A stretch of 64,000 nt of DNA from Mya arenaria (Eukaryota > Mollusca > Bivalvia > Myida > Myidae): NCBI RefSeq assembly GCF_026914265.1, contig NC_069135.1, forward strand, positions 9,255,001 to 9,319,000, read 5' to 3'. The notes under the pieces were generated by a model, which did not search any database, was not told the origin of the DNA, and saw nothing but the letters and a program-made list of their open reading frames with translations. A program made the position numbers and the translations under genes. Positions 1 through 20,380 of this stretch are shown here, piece by piece. Each line of letters begins with the position of its first letter. Within the stretch, counting starts at the first letter, position 1.

Positions 1-70
1 GCACTGAATTCGGCCTTCTTTTGAAGGGAACCGTGCATCTGGATTGCCGATGTTGGTATTGTATTGTTCA

Positions 71-275
71 CACCAGCCAATCCCGGGTAAAATTGGGGAC
101 GAACTGTTGATAAAATCCCCGCCAAATGCCCCCGCACCCCGGGATACCTACATGTAGGTAAGGCCCTCGTTATTTTAGGCGCGAAAACAAAACCACCGCA
201 TTCACTAGGCACTTCGGGGCCACCTAGAAGGTAAAAACACGACTCATTTTCCCCTCTATTCCCGGTATACTGGTG
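71..275. repeat. Degenerate short TIR element (MITE-like)
   Basis: The left edge holds GC-rich sequence rich in CCCGGG/CCCCG runs, bounded by CACCAG and CTGGTG. It resembles the better preserved 313-bp element at 33858-34170 in its ends and its CCGGGG-rich body, so it is probably a decayed relative. The rest of 1-1377 holds nothing I can support as a gene. It is AT-rich, with a tRNA B-box-like GGTTCGAATC near 492 but no cloverleaf. Confidence 0.4.
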
Positions 276-1377
276 CATTATAACTTGTTATTGCTTAATG
301 ACTTCGAAAATTTACTATGGAAAGAAAATAGTATTACATAGGAGGTAAAATGATGCGCAATATAAAAGTGTGATTAAAAATATTATTCTTTGAAAAATCT
401 TATTCATGGAAGTTTTCTGTAATATAAATGATTGGATATTACATGTTGTGTTAGTATTACTAGTACCATGTATTCTCAGTGTATCGATCGCGGGTTCGAA
501 TCACGGTTGATAGCACATCAGCATGCCCATTTAACTGAGTACCCAGACATTTTAATAAAAATACACGAGGACTGTGAGTAGAATCCCAGATGAGGAATAC
601 AAGAAATCATGACGCTAAGTTTTGTTTTCCTGGAATAACGATTAAATTATCACTTTTTTCAGCATCATTTTTGTCTTAAATGTCCTTGATGCTGGTATAG
701 AAAACATTTTTCGTATGTTTTATACTGAGGTGAGAGTTCATGATGTATTTTAAATAATAATATATGTATTAAACAACTATACCGGTAAAAGACTAATAGT
801 GATATATAGATAAGAAATAAATACTAAAATATATGAACTTACTTTTCAAGCTTATTCAGTCTCTCGAAGGCGAAAACATAAAATGTCCGTTTATGTTCGC
901 AAATAAACTCTCAAACTCTATATTCGTTATAGTAGGTCGAAATGACAACTGGGATCTCAGAGTGCAACACAAGTTTCCTACATGTCACATAATGTACACA
1001 CTATACCGGGTAATACTTGTGTATGTTAAGTTATGACTGTTTTCTGTTGTTGTTTTTGTTTTATCAGGTAAGCTTTTTACATTTATTGTTTGTTAAGAAG
1101 ATTTGAGGCTATTTTATTCAAATACGACAGTTGAAAAAAAACACACCAAAACATACAAACATTATTCATGTTCTGGCATATTACTATGTTTTTTTTATTT
1201 TATTTATTTTCAAATCTACAAATATAATATGTAGTGATAAAGCAGAACATGCAATATTGTAAAAACTTCTCTTTACTGTAACAATGGTGTTATCACAGGG
1301 TGCTGTCTCTGTAGTCGTGTACCGATATCACTTTACAATGTTCACTGTACAACATTCCGGTGGAAATGTCGGCTTTC

Positions 1378-8569
<7,192 letters not shown>

Positions 8570-9454
8570 CTAGGGATGTGTACGTTCACCCGTCCGTCTA
8601 CTCCAGGGCTAGTCCTTGTGGTAGTTAAAGGTTAATGAATAACGATAAACACCTCAGCTAGAATGTCAGTTATTTATGTTCCGGAATGATATACTTCCTG
8701 GTAGTTTGATTTCTGCGTATCCGATATTATCCAAGCATTGCATGTACCCAATAACCGATTTAAAAAGTCGATCATGTAATCGTTCATGCTCTTTCATCAA
8801 TAAAGTGAAACAGAAAACCGAACACCTTAATTATAACTGAAGTTAATACGGCCAGCTAGTTTAGTGACGAGAAATACTAAATACAGTCATGTATTATTCT
8901 GTAGGAATATGACACTTTATTCTATTTTTTAATATTAATTTCAACTTGAAACATGCTCAAGGCACACTATACAAAATAAAACAAATCGAAGTATGTTACT
9001 TACGATGAACGAACTCGACCGCAGGTCGTCACGATGTACTAGATATAACATTGTTATAAGGCATTTTAAGCATCGTGACAATTGTTAGGATTTATTTATT
9101 TTGAAATTTCAATATGCACTTAAACCTTTAAAGGTTTATGCAAAACCAAATATCAACAAACATCTGAATATATGTCAATATTAATGAGCGTGTCAAAGTC
9201 AACGTATACTCGCTATTTACTTCGTCTATACTTCGCTCTTAAGATAAAAAATTATAATAACTGCTCCCATAGTAAGACAGGTTATGATGGAGTAAACAAG
9301 GAAGAAAGGTTTATAAGGGATCGATCATAAATCAATTTGTATTGTGTATTAAAAACAGTGAAACAATGAATAGTTAGTAATGCCAAATTTTAAGTATCCG
9401 ACAATTTACACGGAATGTGATATTTTTTTAGTTTGATAACATAAATTAACGAAA
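8570..9454. promoter_or_regulatory. Shared spacer between the divergent kinase genes
   Basis: An 885-bp spacer separates the initiation codons of kinase 1 (8569, minus) and kinase 2 (9455, plus). It is AT-rich, and I see no convincing TATA box, CpG cluster or conserved motif. Just before the kinase 1 ATG the minus strand reads CCCTAG, so a 5' UTR intron ending there is possible. A bidirectional promoter is inferred from the arrangement alone. Confidence 0.4.
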
Positions 9455-12400
9455 ATGGCGACATCAGATGAATTCGTTATAGATAGGACCTTGGGGGAAG
9501 GGGCCTTTGGAAAGGTGTTTCTGGTGACAGGATCGGACGACAAGAAAAAGGTAGAAACATGCATGTTTTGCTTCCTATTTGTTGGTTTCAAAAGATAACC
9601 GAATAGTATTATTTGAAGATTTCTTTTCGATTTTCGAATCGAAAGTAGGAATTCATAAAGTGCTATATTTACTCGTAGGTCACACTCTACTAAATTACGT
9701 GAATAAAAGAATAAATTCAATTGTGTTTGAATTTACACTCACACATTACCTTTTTGCTCAATTTTATATTATATCTCCCACCCCCACCCCCGCAAAGAAT
9801 CCGCACTATGCGGTTATTCAGTGTCGGCGCGGTATGGATCCCAATACTTTATTGAAGATGTACTATGTCACTCATAAAACACCATGAATTAATACCGCAC
9901 ACCACCCTCATCAATGTCCGTTTAAATAGTGGGGAAAAGAACTTTTGTAGAAAAAATAGATTACCCTCTCCTGTGCTGTCTTCATTTTCTCATAAATCTA
10001 AAATAACCCCGAAAAGATTGGACACGCAATGAGTCATACGGTAGGTGCGTAATATTTCTGGCACGTCATTTGTAACTGCTGCGTTATTAGTATGGCGACA
10101 ATAATGGAGCCCTCCGCCCTATGGTGCCGTTGTTTAGTGATTTCTATTTAACATTACGGTGGTGTCGGTAGTGAAATTTGTCTCCTTATGTGTAACCTTT
10201 CTTTCTCCCGGTCCACAGTATGCTATGAAGGTGATCAACCTGAAGACGGCCCCGGACGAGGAGCGGGAGCTGGCGGTCCGGGAGGCCCAGCTTCTCAAGG
10301 ACCTCGCCCACGACAACGTCCTCAAGTACATAGACTCGTTCGAATCGGACGGCGCCCTCTGCATCGTGACTGAGTTCTGTGGTAACGGGGATCTGTCTGA
10401 GTTCCTTGACCGTCGGAACAAGACGCGCTCCCGCCTGGAGGAGGACCAACTCACTGAGTGGTTCCGGCAGATCGCTAGCGCACTCGAGGTTTGTGGCTTA
10501 GCTTGTAATACTGGTGCAGGCGGGCTAGTTGATATGTGTTTGTTTCAAATATACTTGAGTTTACCTTGTTCGTATCCGATAGGTATGTCATTGGCAAATT
10601 CAAGTTTGCTGTAAGTATGCAGCGCTCAGTCAGCTGATAATCCGGAGATTATATAGCGTTTTCAAAAAAACAACCCGATGTAAATTTATTCCAGATGTTC
10701 TAACTTCCGAAATGTATATGTTTCAGTATCTCCACGGCCGGAAGATCGTCCACCGTGACGTCAAAACGCCAAACGTCTTTCTTACGGAAAACTGGAACAC
10801 GAAACTAGGGGACATGGGTCTTGCAAAGTAAGTCGGATTTTTTATATATATATATATGTTATAGCTTATTATGGAATTATTTTTATTTTGTTTAATTTAT
10901 TTCTAACAACATTTTAACGCGTAAACTCATATACTGGGTGAGTACCTAAATCGGAACAGTACCTTAATATGGAACACCCGTTAAAAAGCGTTTTTCCGAT
11001 TGATCTGTTTATTTACGATTTTAATCAATATCGACGCTTGCTTTAAATACTCGTTCCAAATAACACAATACTCCGGTAAATATTTAAAATGCTGCTATCA
11101 TTCAATGTTGTTGATTTTCAAATGTCAATACATGGCACGCGGGGGAATGACTTCATGTTTGCCAAAATTACAGCATACTTTTTTTACTTAAATCGTCAAA
11201 TTTACTGACAAAAATGGCAAAAAGACAAGCTGGAAATAAAATAAATTATTAGTTTACTTAAACAAAACATAGCAATGATTTTAAAAGGAAACACAAAAAT
11301 ATATAACGAATTAAAACTGTTTCATATTTAGGTAATCCAGGGACAAAAATGGCAGTCCTTGACTGTGCGGTTAATAAAATACTTTTCATGCAGATTGGAA
11401 GTATCTTGAAAAACACCATTTATATCAACCAATTAGTCTTGAATCCTAGTATGCTGATGGAAATTTTTGTAGCTGTGGTGCAAATCTAACTAAAAATATT
11501 TCAAAAAAAGTGCCCAAAGTGTTCCGATTTAGGTACTCAGCCAGTACATGTATACTTTAAATTAAGTGGTGTATATTCAGTCATACATCCAGGTCATGTA
11601 TGTACCGTATTCAATCTGTGGTAGAGCCTTCTTTTCACGGCCTTTCGTGGTGCACACTATCACTTATGTCTTTCCAATACGCGGTCATGAGGCAGCCGCA
11701 AGCTTAAGACTCGGGTAAGTGCCATCCACAAGTTTAAGACTCGGACATGAGACAGCTGCAAATTTAAGACACGAGCATGAGACATCCGCAAGTTAAAGAT
11801 GCGGGCATGAGGCAACCGCAAGCTTAGACGCGGGCATGAGATAGACCAAAGTTCAAGACGCAGGCATGAGATAGCCACAAGCTTAAGACGCGGGCATGAG
11901 ATAGACTAAAGTTCAAGACGCAGGCATGAGATAGCCGCAAGCTTTAGACGCGGGCATAGGACAGCCGCAAGTTTAAGACGCAGGCATGAGATAGCCGCAC
12001 ACTTAAGCTTGCGCAGGCATGAGACAGCCGCAAGCTTAAGATGCGCGCATAGATAGACCAAAGTTTAAGACGCGGGCACGAGACAGCCGCAAGTTTAAGA
12101 TGCGGGCATAGGACAGCCGCAAGTTTAAGATGCGGGCATAGGACAGCCGCACGTTTAAGATGCGCGCATGGGACAGCCTCAAATTAAAAACGCGGGCATG
12201 AGCCAGCTGCAAGTTAAAAACGTGGGCATGAGCCAGCTGCATGTTAAAAACGTGGGCATGAGCCAGCTGCAAGTTAAAAACGTGGGCATGAGCCAGCCGC
12301 AAGTTTAAGATGCGGGCATAGGACAGACGCAAGTTTAAGATGCGCGCATAGATAGACCAAAGTTTAAGACTCGGGCACGAGACAGCCGCAAGTTTAAGAT

Positions 12401-15400
12401 GCGGGCATAGGACAGCCGCAAGTTTAAGATGCGCGCATAGATAGACCAAAGTTTAAGATGCGGGCATGAGACAGCCGCAAGTTTAAGATGCGGGCATAGG
12501 ACAGCCGCAAGTTTAAGATGCGGGCATAGGACAGCCGCAAGTTTAAGATGCGGGCATGAGACAGCCGCAAGTTTAAGATGCGCATAGATAGACCAAAGTT
12601 TAAGACGCGGGCATAGGACAGCCGCAAGTTTAAGATGCGGGCATAGGACAGCCGCAAGTTTAAGATGCGCGCTTGAGACAGCCTCAAATTAAAAACGCGG
12701 GCATGAGCCAGCTGCAAGTTAAAAACGTGGGCATGAGCCAGCTGCAAGTTAAAAACGTGGGCATGAGCCAGCCGCAAATTGAAGACGTGGGCATGAGCAA
12801 GTCACTAGTTTATTTAAGATTCCATATTAACTGTATATTCGTTTTTCCCAGGGTTTTAGAGAAACCAAGCCAAAAGGCGGTGACGTTCTGTGGAAGTCCC
12901 TATTACATGAGCCCCGAGATATTTTCATGTAAACCATACGACTCAAAGGTAAATTTACATTGTCATCGTCGATACGCTGTATTCTTAAATAAATTCACAC
13001 GCTGTAGAATTAAATATTCTTGTACTAAGCATATCTTATTATTCATGGGTAAAAGAATATTCAAACTTAGCCATTCAGAGTTAATTTTCGTTGCCATTTT
13101 GCATTTATTATTCATAAATATTTGCAATCTTAATTTCATAAGTTGTATCGGTATAATGCATATCAAAGCATTAAATCCTTCCCTTATAAGACTTCCCTGT
13201 ATTTCCCTAGAGCGACGTGTGGGCATTAGGCGTGATCGTGTACGAGATGGCAACGTTAGAACGCCCGTTTGACGCAACTTTGATGCACCAGCTTGTCTTC
13301 AAAATAGTGCACGGTGACGTAAGAACGCTCGATATATAATTCAGTGCTCATCCGCGCATACAAGGAGAAAAGAAACAATATATAGTACAGTATATGCTTG
13401 CAAACGTCATACAAGAAACCAGACTGAAACATTTGAAGATGGCAGATTTACACAACTGCAGTTGACATATGAAATCATTACTCTGAAATAAATATTTTAA
13501 AGTAGGTAACATATAAAGTAGCGATATAGTGCCAAAAATGTCCTGATACCATATACAAACCCTGTTTTTCAGCTGCCAGAAATGCCGAAGGGTTATTCGG
13601 ATGAATTACCGGTAGTGTTGAAGATGATCTTGCAGCGTGACCCCGAGAAGCGACCAACGGCATCCGAGGTCCTCCAGCACGGCTTTTTCAAGGGATCAAA
13701 ACCGCCGCCACTTCCTCCAAGGGTATATATTGCCTATTAAACTTGCTAGCTTATAGATTCATGTCCGAGAATATAACTTAACAGCACACTAACGGACAAT
13801 GGTTGTTTCCTTTAAGCATCAAAGTAAGCAGAGGTATTGTAGGCAAAGTGGTTTTGCAAGTTTGCGCAATCAACGAACGAGTGCATGTACATTGATTATA
13901 ATTGTATTGATTTCAGCCAGTACCTGGTGCCGGCGCGTCCGGCTTCGTGCAGTCTCGGTATCGGATCAACCGACCGATGCCAGGCCAGGCACACAAGGAA
14001 AACCACAAGGCTGGCCCCTTTGACATGGACAAAATCATGAACAAGTTCACCAGCATCCGAATGGAGGATGCGGGGACGGCGGCCGGTGCAGCAGCGGGTG
14101 GAGCGCTGGGAGGAGATACGCCGGTGAAAGGCCTAGGGTACCGTTCTATTCTAAATAAGCAAGGTGACGGCGGTGGCAGACAGAGTAAAAGCAAGTTTAG
14201 GAAAGACGTCACTATAAAACCCTCCCCGCGGCGATCGACTGGTGTTGAAGAGTCACAAATGAGCGACACAGTCACCTCCATGTCCGACGTAAAGATTGAG
14301 GGCGATTGGGAACGGACATTGACAGAAGTGCAAAACGAGACGGCCAGCGCCGCCATCAATGTCATGCAAATGATCGTCCGAACAATGACCGGACTCTACC
14401 CGGTAACTCGCCAATAGCTACCAGTTTAATTTTAATAATACAAAATAATGTAATGTACACTGGTTGTCTTATTTCTATTTCGTAAAAAATCAAATAATTA
14501 TTTTCCTGTTATCAATGTCTTGGATGATATGCCCATGGTGTATATACATAAAACTGCTTAATAACGTTGTTTTTTTACATAAGTTAAATAATTACCAGCA
14601 TGTTTTTTATTGACAGAATGAGAAAGACGAGCGTGATAAAAGTATAGGAAGTAAGTACAATGATCGTTCTTTTTGATGGTTCTTCCCAAATTCCTTTGAT
14701 TACATATCGAATGCTTTCTCTCTTCATTTACTATTAAACCAACACCTTTTCTGGCCCCCCTTTTGTGTATGTACCTTTAAATGTCTTTAATCGACCATGG
14801 GTTATTTGCAGACAGTGATGACCCTCAGGCCGTGATGCTGAGGCAGATTGAACACCTCCAATAGTGAGTACGCTTAGATCTGTAACAATTTGTTGTGCCA
14901 ATAGTGCCGTGTCAACTTAAATAACTGTATTACATTGCCTGTGATAAGTTTATAGCTTTCGGTCAATCATTTTAAAGTTAAGATATATAACAGATATTAA
15001 ACATGCCTTCACTTTGTTACATGTTTCAATTTCATTGCGATAAACTTAAAACTAATTTGATTATGATTATGATATGATATCATAATTATTTACGGTTAAT
15101 GTGACCCCTATCTCTTTCTGACTTCCAGCTACTGTACAAGGGTGCTGGGTGATGACGTGGCGCTGTTCGGGACAGTCTATGACCTCATCTCGCGGGAAAA
15201 GGACGAACACAAGCTTGAGGTAATGACCACGCATGCGCAGCAAGTCTCGGATACACATGGGTTGGATTCGGTATACAAAGGCTAGGTGCAATAAAATATA
15301 GACCAAATCAGAATGTAGCACAAAATGGATGTTGTTACACTATGTCAGAATGATTTGGGATCTTTTCTCCAACTGATAATGGCAAACATTCCTTATAAAG

Positions 15401-18400
15401 GATGATCTCGGAAAGAAAAACACATAGACTAGGCTCATACATCACGTCTGTTGGGTTTACACAGACTATACTCACAGAATACTCCTGTTGGACTCTGGTA
15501 TACACAGACTTCGCTCACAGAATACTTCTGTTGGACTCCGGTATACACAGGCTACACTCACAGAATACTTCTGTTGGGCTCTGGTATACACAGGCTACAT
15601 TCACAGAATACTTCTGTTGGGCTCTGGTATACACAGGCTACACTCACAGAATACTTCTGTTGGACTCTGGTATACACAGGCTACACTCACAGAATACTTC
15701 TGTTGGACTCTGGTATACACAGGCTACACTCACAGAATACTTATGTTGGACTCTGCTATACACAGGCTACACTCACAGAATACTTCTGTTGGACTCTGGT
15801 ATACACAGGCTACACTCACAGATTACTTCTGTTGGGCTCTGGTATACACAGGCTACACTCACAGAATACTTCTGTTGGGCTCTGGTATACACAGGCTACA
15901 CTCACAGAATACTTCTGTTGGGCTCTGGTATACACAGGCTACACTCACAGAATACTTCTGTTGGACTCTGGTATACACAGGCTACACTCACAGAATACTT
16001 CTGTTGGACTCTGGTATACACAGGCTACACTCACAGAATACTTCTGTTGGACTCTGGTATACACAGGTTACACTCACAGAATACTTCTGTTGGACTCTGG
16101 TATACACAGGCTACACTCACAGAATACTTATGTTGGGCTCTGGTATACACAGGCTACACTCACAGAATACTTCTGTTGGACTCTGGTATACACAGGCTAC
16201 ACTCACAGAATACTTCTGTTGGACTCTGGTATTCACAGGCTAGACTCACACGGCACTTCTGTTGGACTGTGGTATACTCATGCTAGGCTTAAAACAGACT
16301 GAACCATAGTGCACCTTTTGTTCGACTCGGATAAACACAGGCCGGGCACATTTAAACACAGCCCGAATCATAGTGCACCTCCTGTTGGGTTTGGATATAT
16401 ATATGCTAGTCTATGTGCGTCCGTGAATACAAAAGCATCAACTCTGAGTCTTGATTCAGACTCAGAAAAGCATTTTTATTAAGTTACAGAAAACAAATCT
16501 TTAGTCAATTCCTTTCACCAATGTACATGCTTAAAATACTTACATTTCCAATATGAATAACATTCAACAAAATCCACCATTATTGCCCTTCCTGGAGGAA
16601 ATTTACAATGAAATAAAGATGTGCAATTCTGAGTCTTGATTCTGAACTCAAACATGAGACTGGTACTTCCCCAGGTACAATATCACTTTCATCAAGTAGA
16701 TGTTCAACAGTGGATGCCTCCCAATTCACCAGGTGATACTGTTTGAGTTACCATGTCCGTAGTTTGATATTTAATTATATTCCATCATTCTAATTTTCAA
16801 ATCAAATACTATTGCATGTTTTATTCCTGTATATTTGCAGAACCAATTGAGCTACAATAGAAACGCATCATATAAAAATTACATTCAGTTATTTCAACTA
16901 GCATTTAAACGTACAAAATGGGTTAACAATATTGAAATGATTAAGAACATATGGTAAAGAGTTCTTCCACAACAAGTCCATTGTGAAGATAGATAAAAAA
17001 AAATTGACACAGTTACCTATATTTGGACTAGGTGTGCACGTGAATTTGTCCCAATTATTATAATGCACATTGTGATAATTTCATATGTATATCCAATACT
17101 GGGGCCGTTTGGTTTGCTTGTGTTATTTATATGCTACAGAAATTAAGCATACAGTAATTTCACTGTCCCTTCCCTAACTCATCACTGTCTAATCCAATCC
17201 AGTATATTTAATGGATTTTTATGAAACTTTACATAATTGTAGAGCATTTAGGTAAGGCTCAAGGTCAATGTGGTATGCACAGCGATATTTCATGTCACAG
17301 CCAATATTGTAGAACACCATGGGAAGGTGTGTCCCACATAGTTTGTGCTTTCATCGTAAGGTCAAGGTTTCTCAATATGGGTTTTATAGCAATACTTATG
17401 TATGTTTTATTATTCATGGTTATTCAATTTGTAGAGCAATATGAGAGGGCATAGTGTTAACATATGTGAATGCGTCTATAACAAAGGTCGACCTTGGACA
17501 TCAATGTTGCATAGGAATTATTACATGTTTCAATACTTTGTGTCACAGGCTTAACTTTGTTACCTTCTATTTGATTTCAATCAAACTTCACAGAACTGTA
17601 AAGCATTATTGTAAAAGTGTCACGCATATAATGTGTGCTCTGTCACACATGGAGGTAATCGATGCACATTTATAACTTTCTGTCTCAGCCACAACATTTT
17701 TACTATTTAGGAATTTCAGTCAATCTGTCACCGGGCGGGGTTCTCGTCCCCAAACTATGGCTTATTAACACTTAACTCCAAATACATTCTCCATATTTTA
17801 TTCATATATAATACACTCGCTAAGTTGTGAGAGGTCTCTTAACCTTCTCTATCTACTCCCTAACAAGAACTGGCTAAAACTTACAATACAACATACAATT
17901 TCTCGTTAGGCCACGCCCATATAATTATAAACCAACCATACAAAAAAACTTATCAAACTTCATTCATACCAGCCCCTAATGAAACCTACTATTGTCTTTA
18001 CCTTCAGACCAGAACTCATAAGAATCTAATTCACACCTTCATGTTATATGCTTTGATCTAAGTAATGACAACTGCTTACCAAGTTTCATTCAATTAATTA
18101 TGGAAGATACAGTATGCCCAGTAATTAAGAACAAGACTAGCAGATGTCTGTAACTAATATTTCAAAGACTATGAATTAGTACTAGACCATAACAAAATAT
18201 AGTAATTAGTAACTATGATTTCCTCATGTGGACTTGTAGAGAAATCCTCATTCAATCAATTTGAGAAAAATATAAATAATCAATTTTGATATTTAAAATA
18301 ATGAACTGTTTTATAACTCTGTGCATACATGCCATATCTCCCGGCGGGGGGAAAAATCCCCCGGAATTTCGATCCATCCCCCGGTCTCCCGGCGGGAGAT

Positions 18401-20380
18401 AAAAATCCCCCGGAATTTAAAAAAAAAAAAAAAAAAAAATTTTTTTTAGAAATTTTACATCAGGCAATAATGACAAAGTGAAACCACAGTATGTGAGTGG
18501 AACTGAATGTACAAATCCACAAGGGAGAAATGCCAAAAGGAAACTTTTACAACAAGTGATCAATTAATTTGTAGTAATTATCAAAGGCAAAGAAATATTA
18601 CTATTTTGGAAGGAAGAAATTGATAATATTTATTCTATTCTCTTATTGTCTGAAAGTCATCAAAGCTGATAGAATTAAGCACAATTTTTTTAAAAGACTC
18701 GGGAGGAAGGTAAATTTAATTTAATTGTCTTGAAAACATATTTTTCCAATGACATATTTTGTTCTGCAAATGCATTACAGTATGACATGACAGTGTATCA
18801 TAAGAATATGATAAAAACATAATGACATAAAAAATTTCTGTATAATGAAAAAGTTAAGAGGTTTTCAAAGCAAACTATAGGTGAATACATTTTTTTGTAC
18901 TTGCGTCTAAAAATACTTTAAAATTTCGCCAACTTAAACTTGCTAAAAAAATCCCCCTGAATACAACCAAAATCTCCCTGAATTTTCAGACTTTTGAACA
19001 CATCCCCCTGAATGGTCTCCAGAAAATATGGCATGTATGCTCTGTGACAAATCTTCAAATGTACAGAACCATTTTTAGCTCGACTATTCGAAGAATAAGG
19101 AGAGCTATCCTACTCACCCTGGCGTCGGCGGTGGCGTTGGCGTCACACCTTGGTTAAGGTTTTGCATGTAAGCACCTTTAAGTCATTATCTCAGTAAATA
19201 CATCAGTTATTGCATTTAAACTTTGGATATGTATTCCCAACTATCTTACATACTACATTAATGAAGTTAGATAACAATTATTTGAATATAATGCAAATAA
19301 TAGGCCTTTATTATTCGACTTAGAAATTCTGGTTAAGGTTTTGCGTGTAAGCACACATAGGTTAATATCTCAGCAACTAGTTGAGGTATTGCATTGATAC
19401 TTAAATACAATGGTACTCAACCATCCAACCTACTAAATTAACAAAGTAAGATAACTCTCGTTTGCATTTAATGCAAATAATTGCCCTTTATTATTCGACT
19501 TAGATTTTCTGGTTAAGGTTTTGGTGTAAGCACACATAGGTTAATATCTCAGCAACTACTTGAGGTATTGCATTGGTACTTGATACAATGGTACTCAACC
19601 ATCCAACCTACTAAATTAACCAAGTACATGTAAGATAACTCCAGTTTGCATTAAATTAAAATATGTCATGTATTGCATTGAAAATTTACACACAGGCTCC
19701 CATCTATTTAACCTTCTTATTTAATCAAGTAAGATAACTCTTTCATAATATATAATTTTTGCCCCTTTATTATGTGACTTAGAAATTCTGGTTAAGGTCT
19801 TGCATGTTAGCACACATAGGATAATATCTCAGCAACTATTTGATGTATTGCATTGAGACTTTATACAATGGCATTCAGCCACCCAACTTAATTGAATAAC
19901 CAAGTTAGATAACTGTATTTTGCAAATAATGGCCCTTTATTATTAGACTTAGAAATTCTTGTTAATATTTTGCATGGAACCACATTTATGTTTATATCTC
20001 AGAACACCATGTATTGCATTGAAATCTAATCTAACAGTGATCCATGCATGTTTCGCCAAAACATTTCAATCCTTACATTGAAAAGCGGCGGAATAGTCGA
20101 GCGCGCTGTCTCTGTGACAGCTCTTGTTAAATGTATTGCTCAAAAACAAATATGATCTCATCCCAGAAGTAAATGACAAACAGTTATCTTTCAGAGAAAA
20201 CCCGATTGGGGCATTGTTTCTGTGCCAATGCTTTGTTTCTAAAAAACAACAACAGATATTGTGTATTTGTTTCAGGAACAACTGATCAGTGTTCTGGGGC
20301 CTGAAAAGTTCGGGCTGTGTGGGGTACATCTTATGTTTCTGAAAAACTTCGAGTACAATCTACAGAAACTCCACGAGTAG
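9455..20380 (+). CDS. NIMA-related-like serine/threonine kinase 2
   Basis: Eleven-exon gene, 529 aa: 9455-9550, 10219-10488, 10727-10827, 12852-12948, 13211-13318, 13573-13722, 13917-14402, 14617-14650, 14812-14863, 15129-15219, 20276-20380. All junctions are GT-AG and in phase. Kinase landmarks: GEGAFGKV, Lys36 in YAMKV, HRDVKTPN (Asp133), T-loop TFCGSPYYMSPE, SDVWALG, RDPEKRPTA. The DFG motif is DMG at 151: Asp is kept and Phe is Met. The tail carries proline-rich, basic and Ser/Thr-rich stretches, then a conserved end (MLRQIEHLQ...YYC, then LGPEKFGLCG). Exon 2 equals kinase 1 exons 2 plus 3 fused, so one intron was gained or lost after duplication; exons 1, 4 and 10 have the same lengths as their kinase 1 counterparts (96, 97 and 91 bp). 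Intron 10 is 5 kb and full of repeats. An AATAAA lies at 20500. Confidence 0.9.
11690..12790. repeat. ~30-bp tandem array in kinase 2 intron 3
   Basis: Roughly 36 copies of a 29-31 bp unit of the form GCCGCAAGTTTAAGATGCGG followed by GCATAGGACA, with subfamilies carrying GAGCCAGCTGCAAGTTAAAA. The array ends about 60 bp before the acceptor of exon 4 (12852). Rotated, the unit weakly resembles the end of exon 3 (GGGGACATGGGTCTTGCAAA|GTAAG near 10810-10832), but the array lies over 850 bp from that junction, so an exon origin is only suggested. Confidence 0.9.
15430..16430. repeat. 43-bp tandem array in kinase 2 intron 10
   Basis: About 20 near-identical copies of a 43-bp unit (TTCTGTTGGACTCTGGTATA, CACAGGCTACACTCACAGAA, TAC) at 15430-16300, with decayed copies to about 16430. 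Because 43 is not a multiple of 3 and the unit lacks stops, three frames stay open by chance. The intron at 15260-15285, just past the donor at 15220, contains GTTGGATTCGGTATACAAAG, an evident progenitor of the unit. Confidence 0.95.
16431..18322. other. Intron 10 interior, no gene seen
   Basis: AT-rich intronic DNA. At 17200-17700 there is repeat-like sequence with recurring phrases (AAGGTCAATGT, GTCACAGCC) of the kind found in dispersed mollusc repeats. I see no exon or RNA gene here. Confidence 0.5.
18323..19040. mobile_element. Non-autonomous DNA element (MITE) with 15-bp TIRs
   Basis: A 718-bp element with perfect 15-bp terminal inverted repeats, GCATACATGCCATAT at 18323 and ATATGGCATGTATGC ending at 19040, flanked by a 5-bp target duplication TCTGT (18318-18322 and 19041-19045). 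The left end has tandem CCCGGCGGG and CCCCCGGAATTT blocks and a poly-A/poly-T stretch near 18420-18447; the right end has three AATCCCCCTGAAT-like repeats. There is no coding capacity. The preserved ends and target site indicate fairly recent insertion into kinase 2 intron 10. Superfamily not assigned. Confidence 0.85.
19078..20129. mobile_element. TIR element with internal ~190-bp tandem repeats
   Basis: Bounded by inverted GCTCGACTATTC (19078) and GAATAGTCGAGC (20091-20102), followed by GCGCTGTCTCTGTGACAGCT. Inside are about five diverged direct copies of a ~185-bp block beginning CTTAGAAATTCTGGTTAAGG with GTAAGCACACATAGGTTAAT and ATCTCAGCAACTA. Non-coding. A decayed relative in opposite orientation lies at 29465-29830. 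The ends place it among dispersed non-autonomous repeats of bivalve type (inference). Confidence 0.7.

Noticed and set aside
440-520. tRNA or SINE head suggested by GGGTTCGAATC
   Set aside because: A B-box-like string is present, but no acceptor or anticodon stems and no convincing A box upstream.
15402-16302. Three overlapping plus-strand frames of 250-294 residues
   Set aside because: A 43-bp repeat unit without stops opens all three frames; no start context, splice support or domain.
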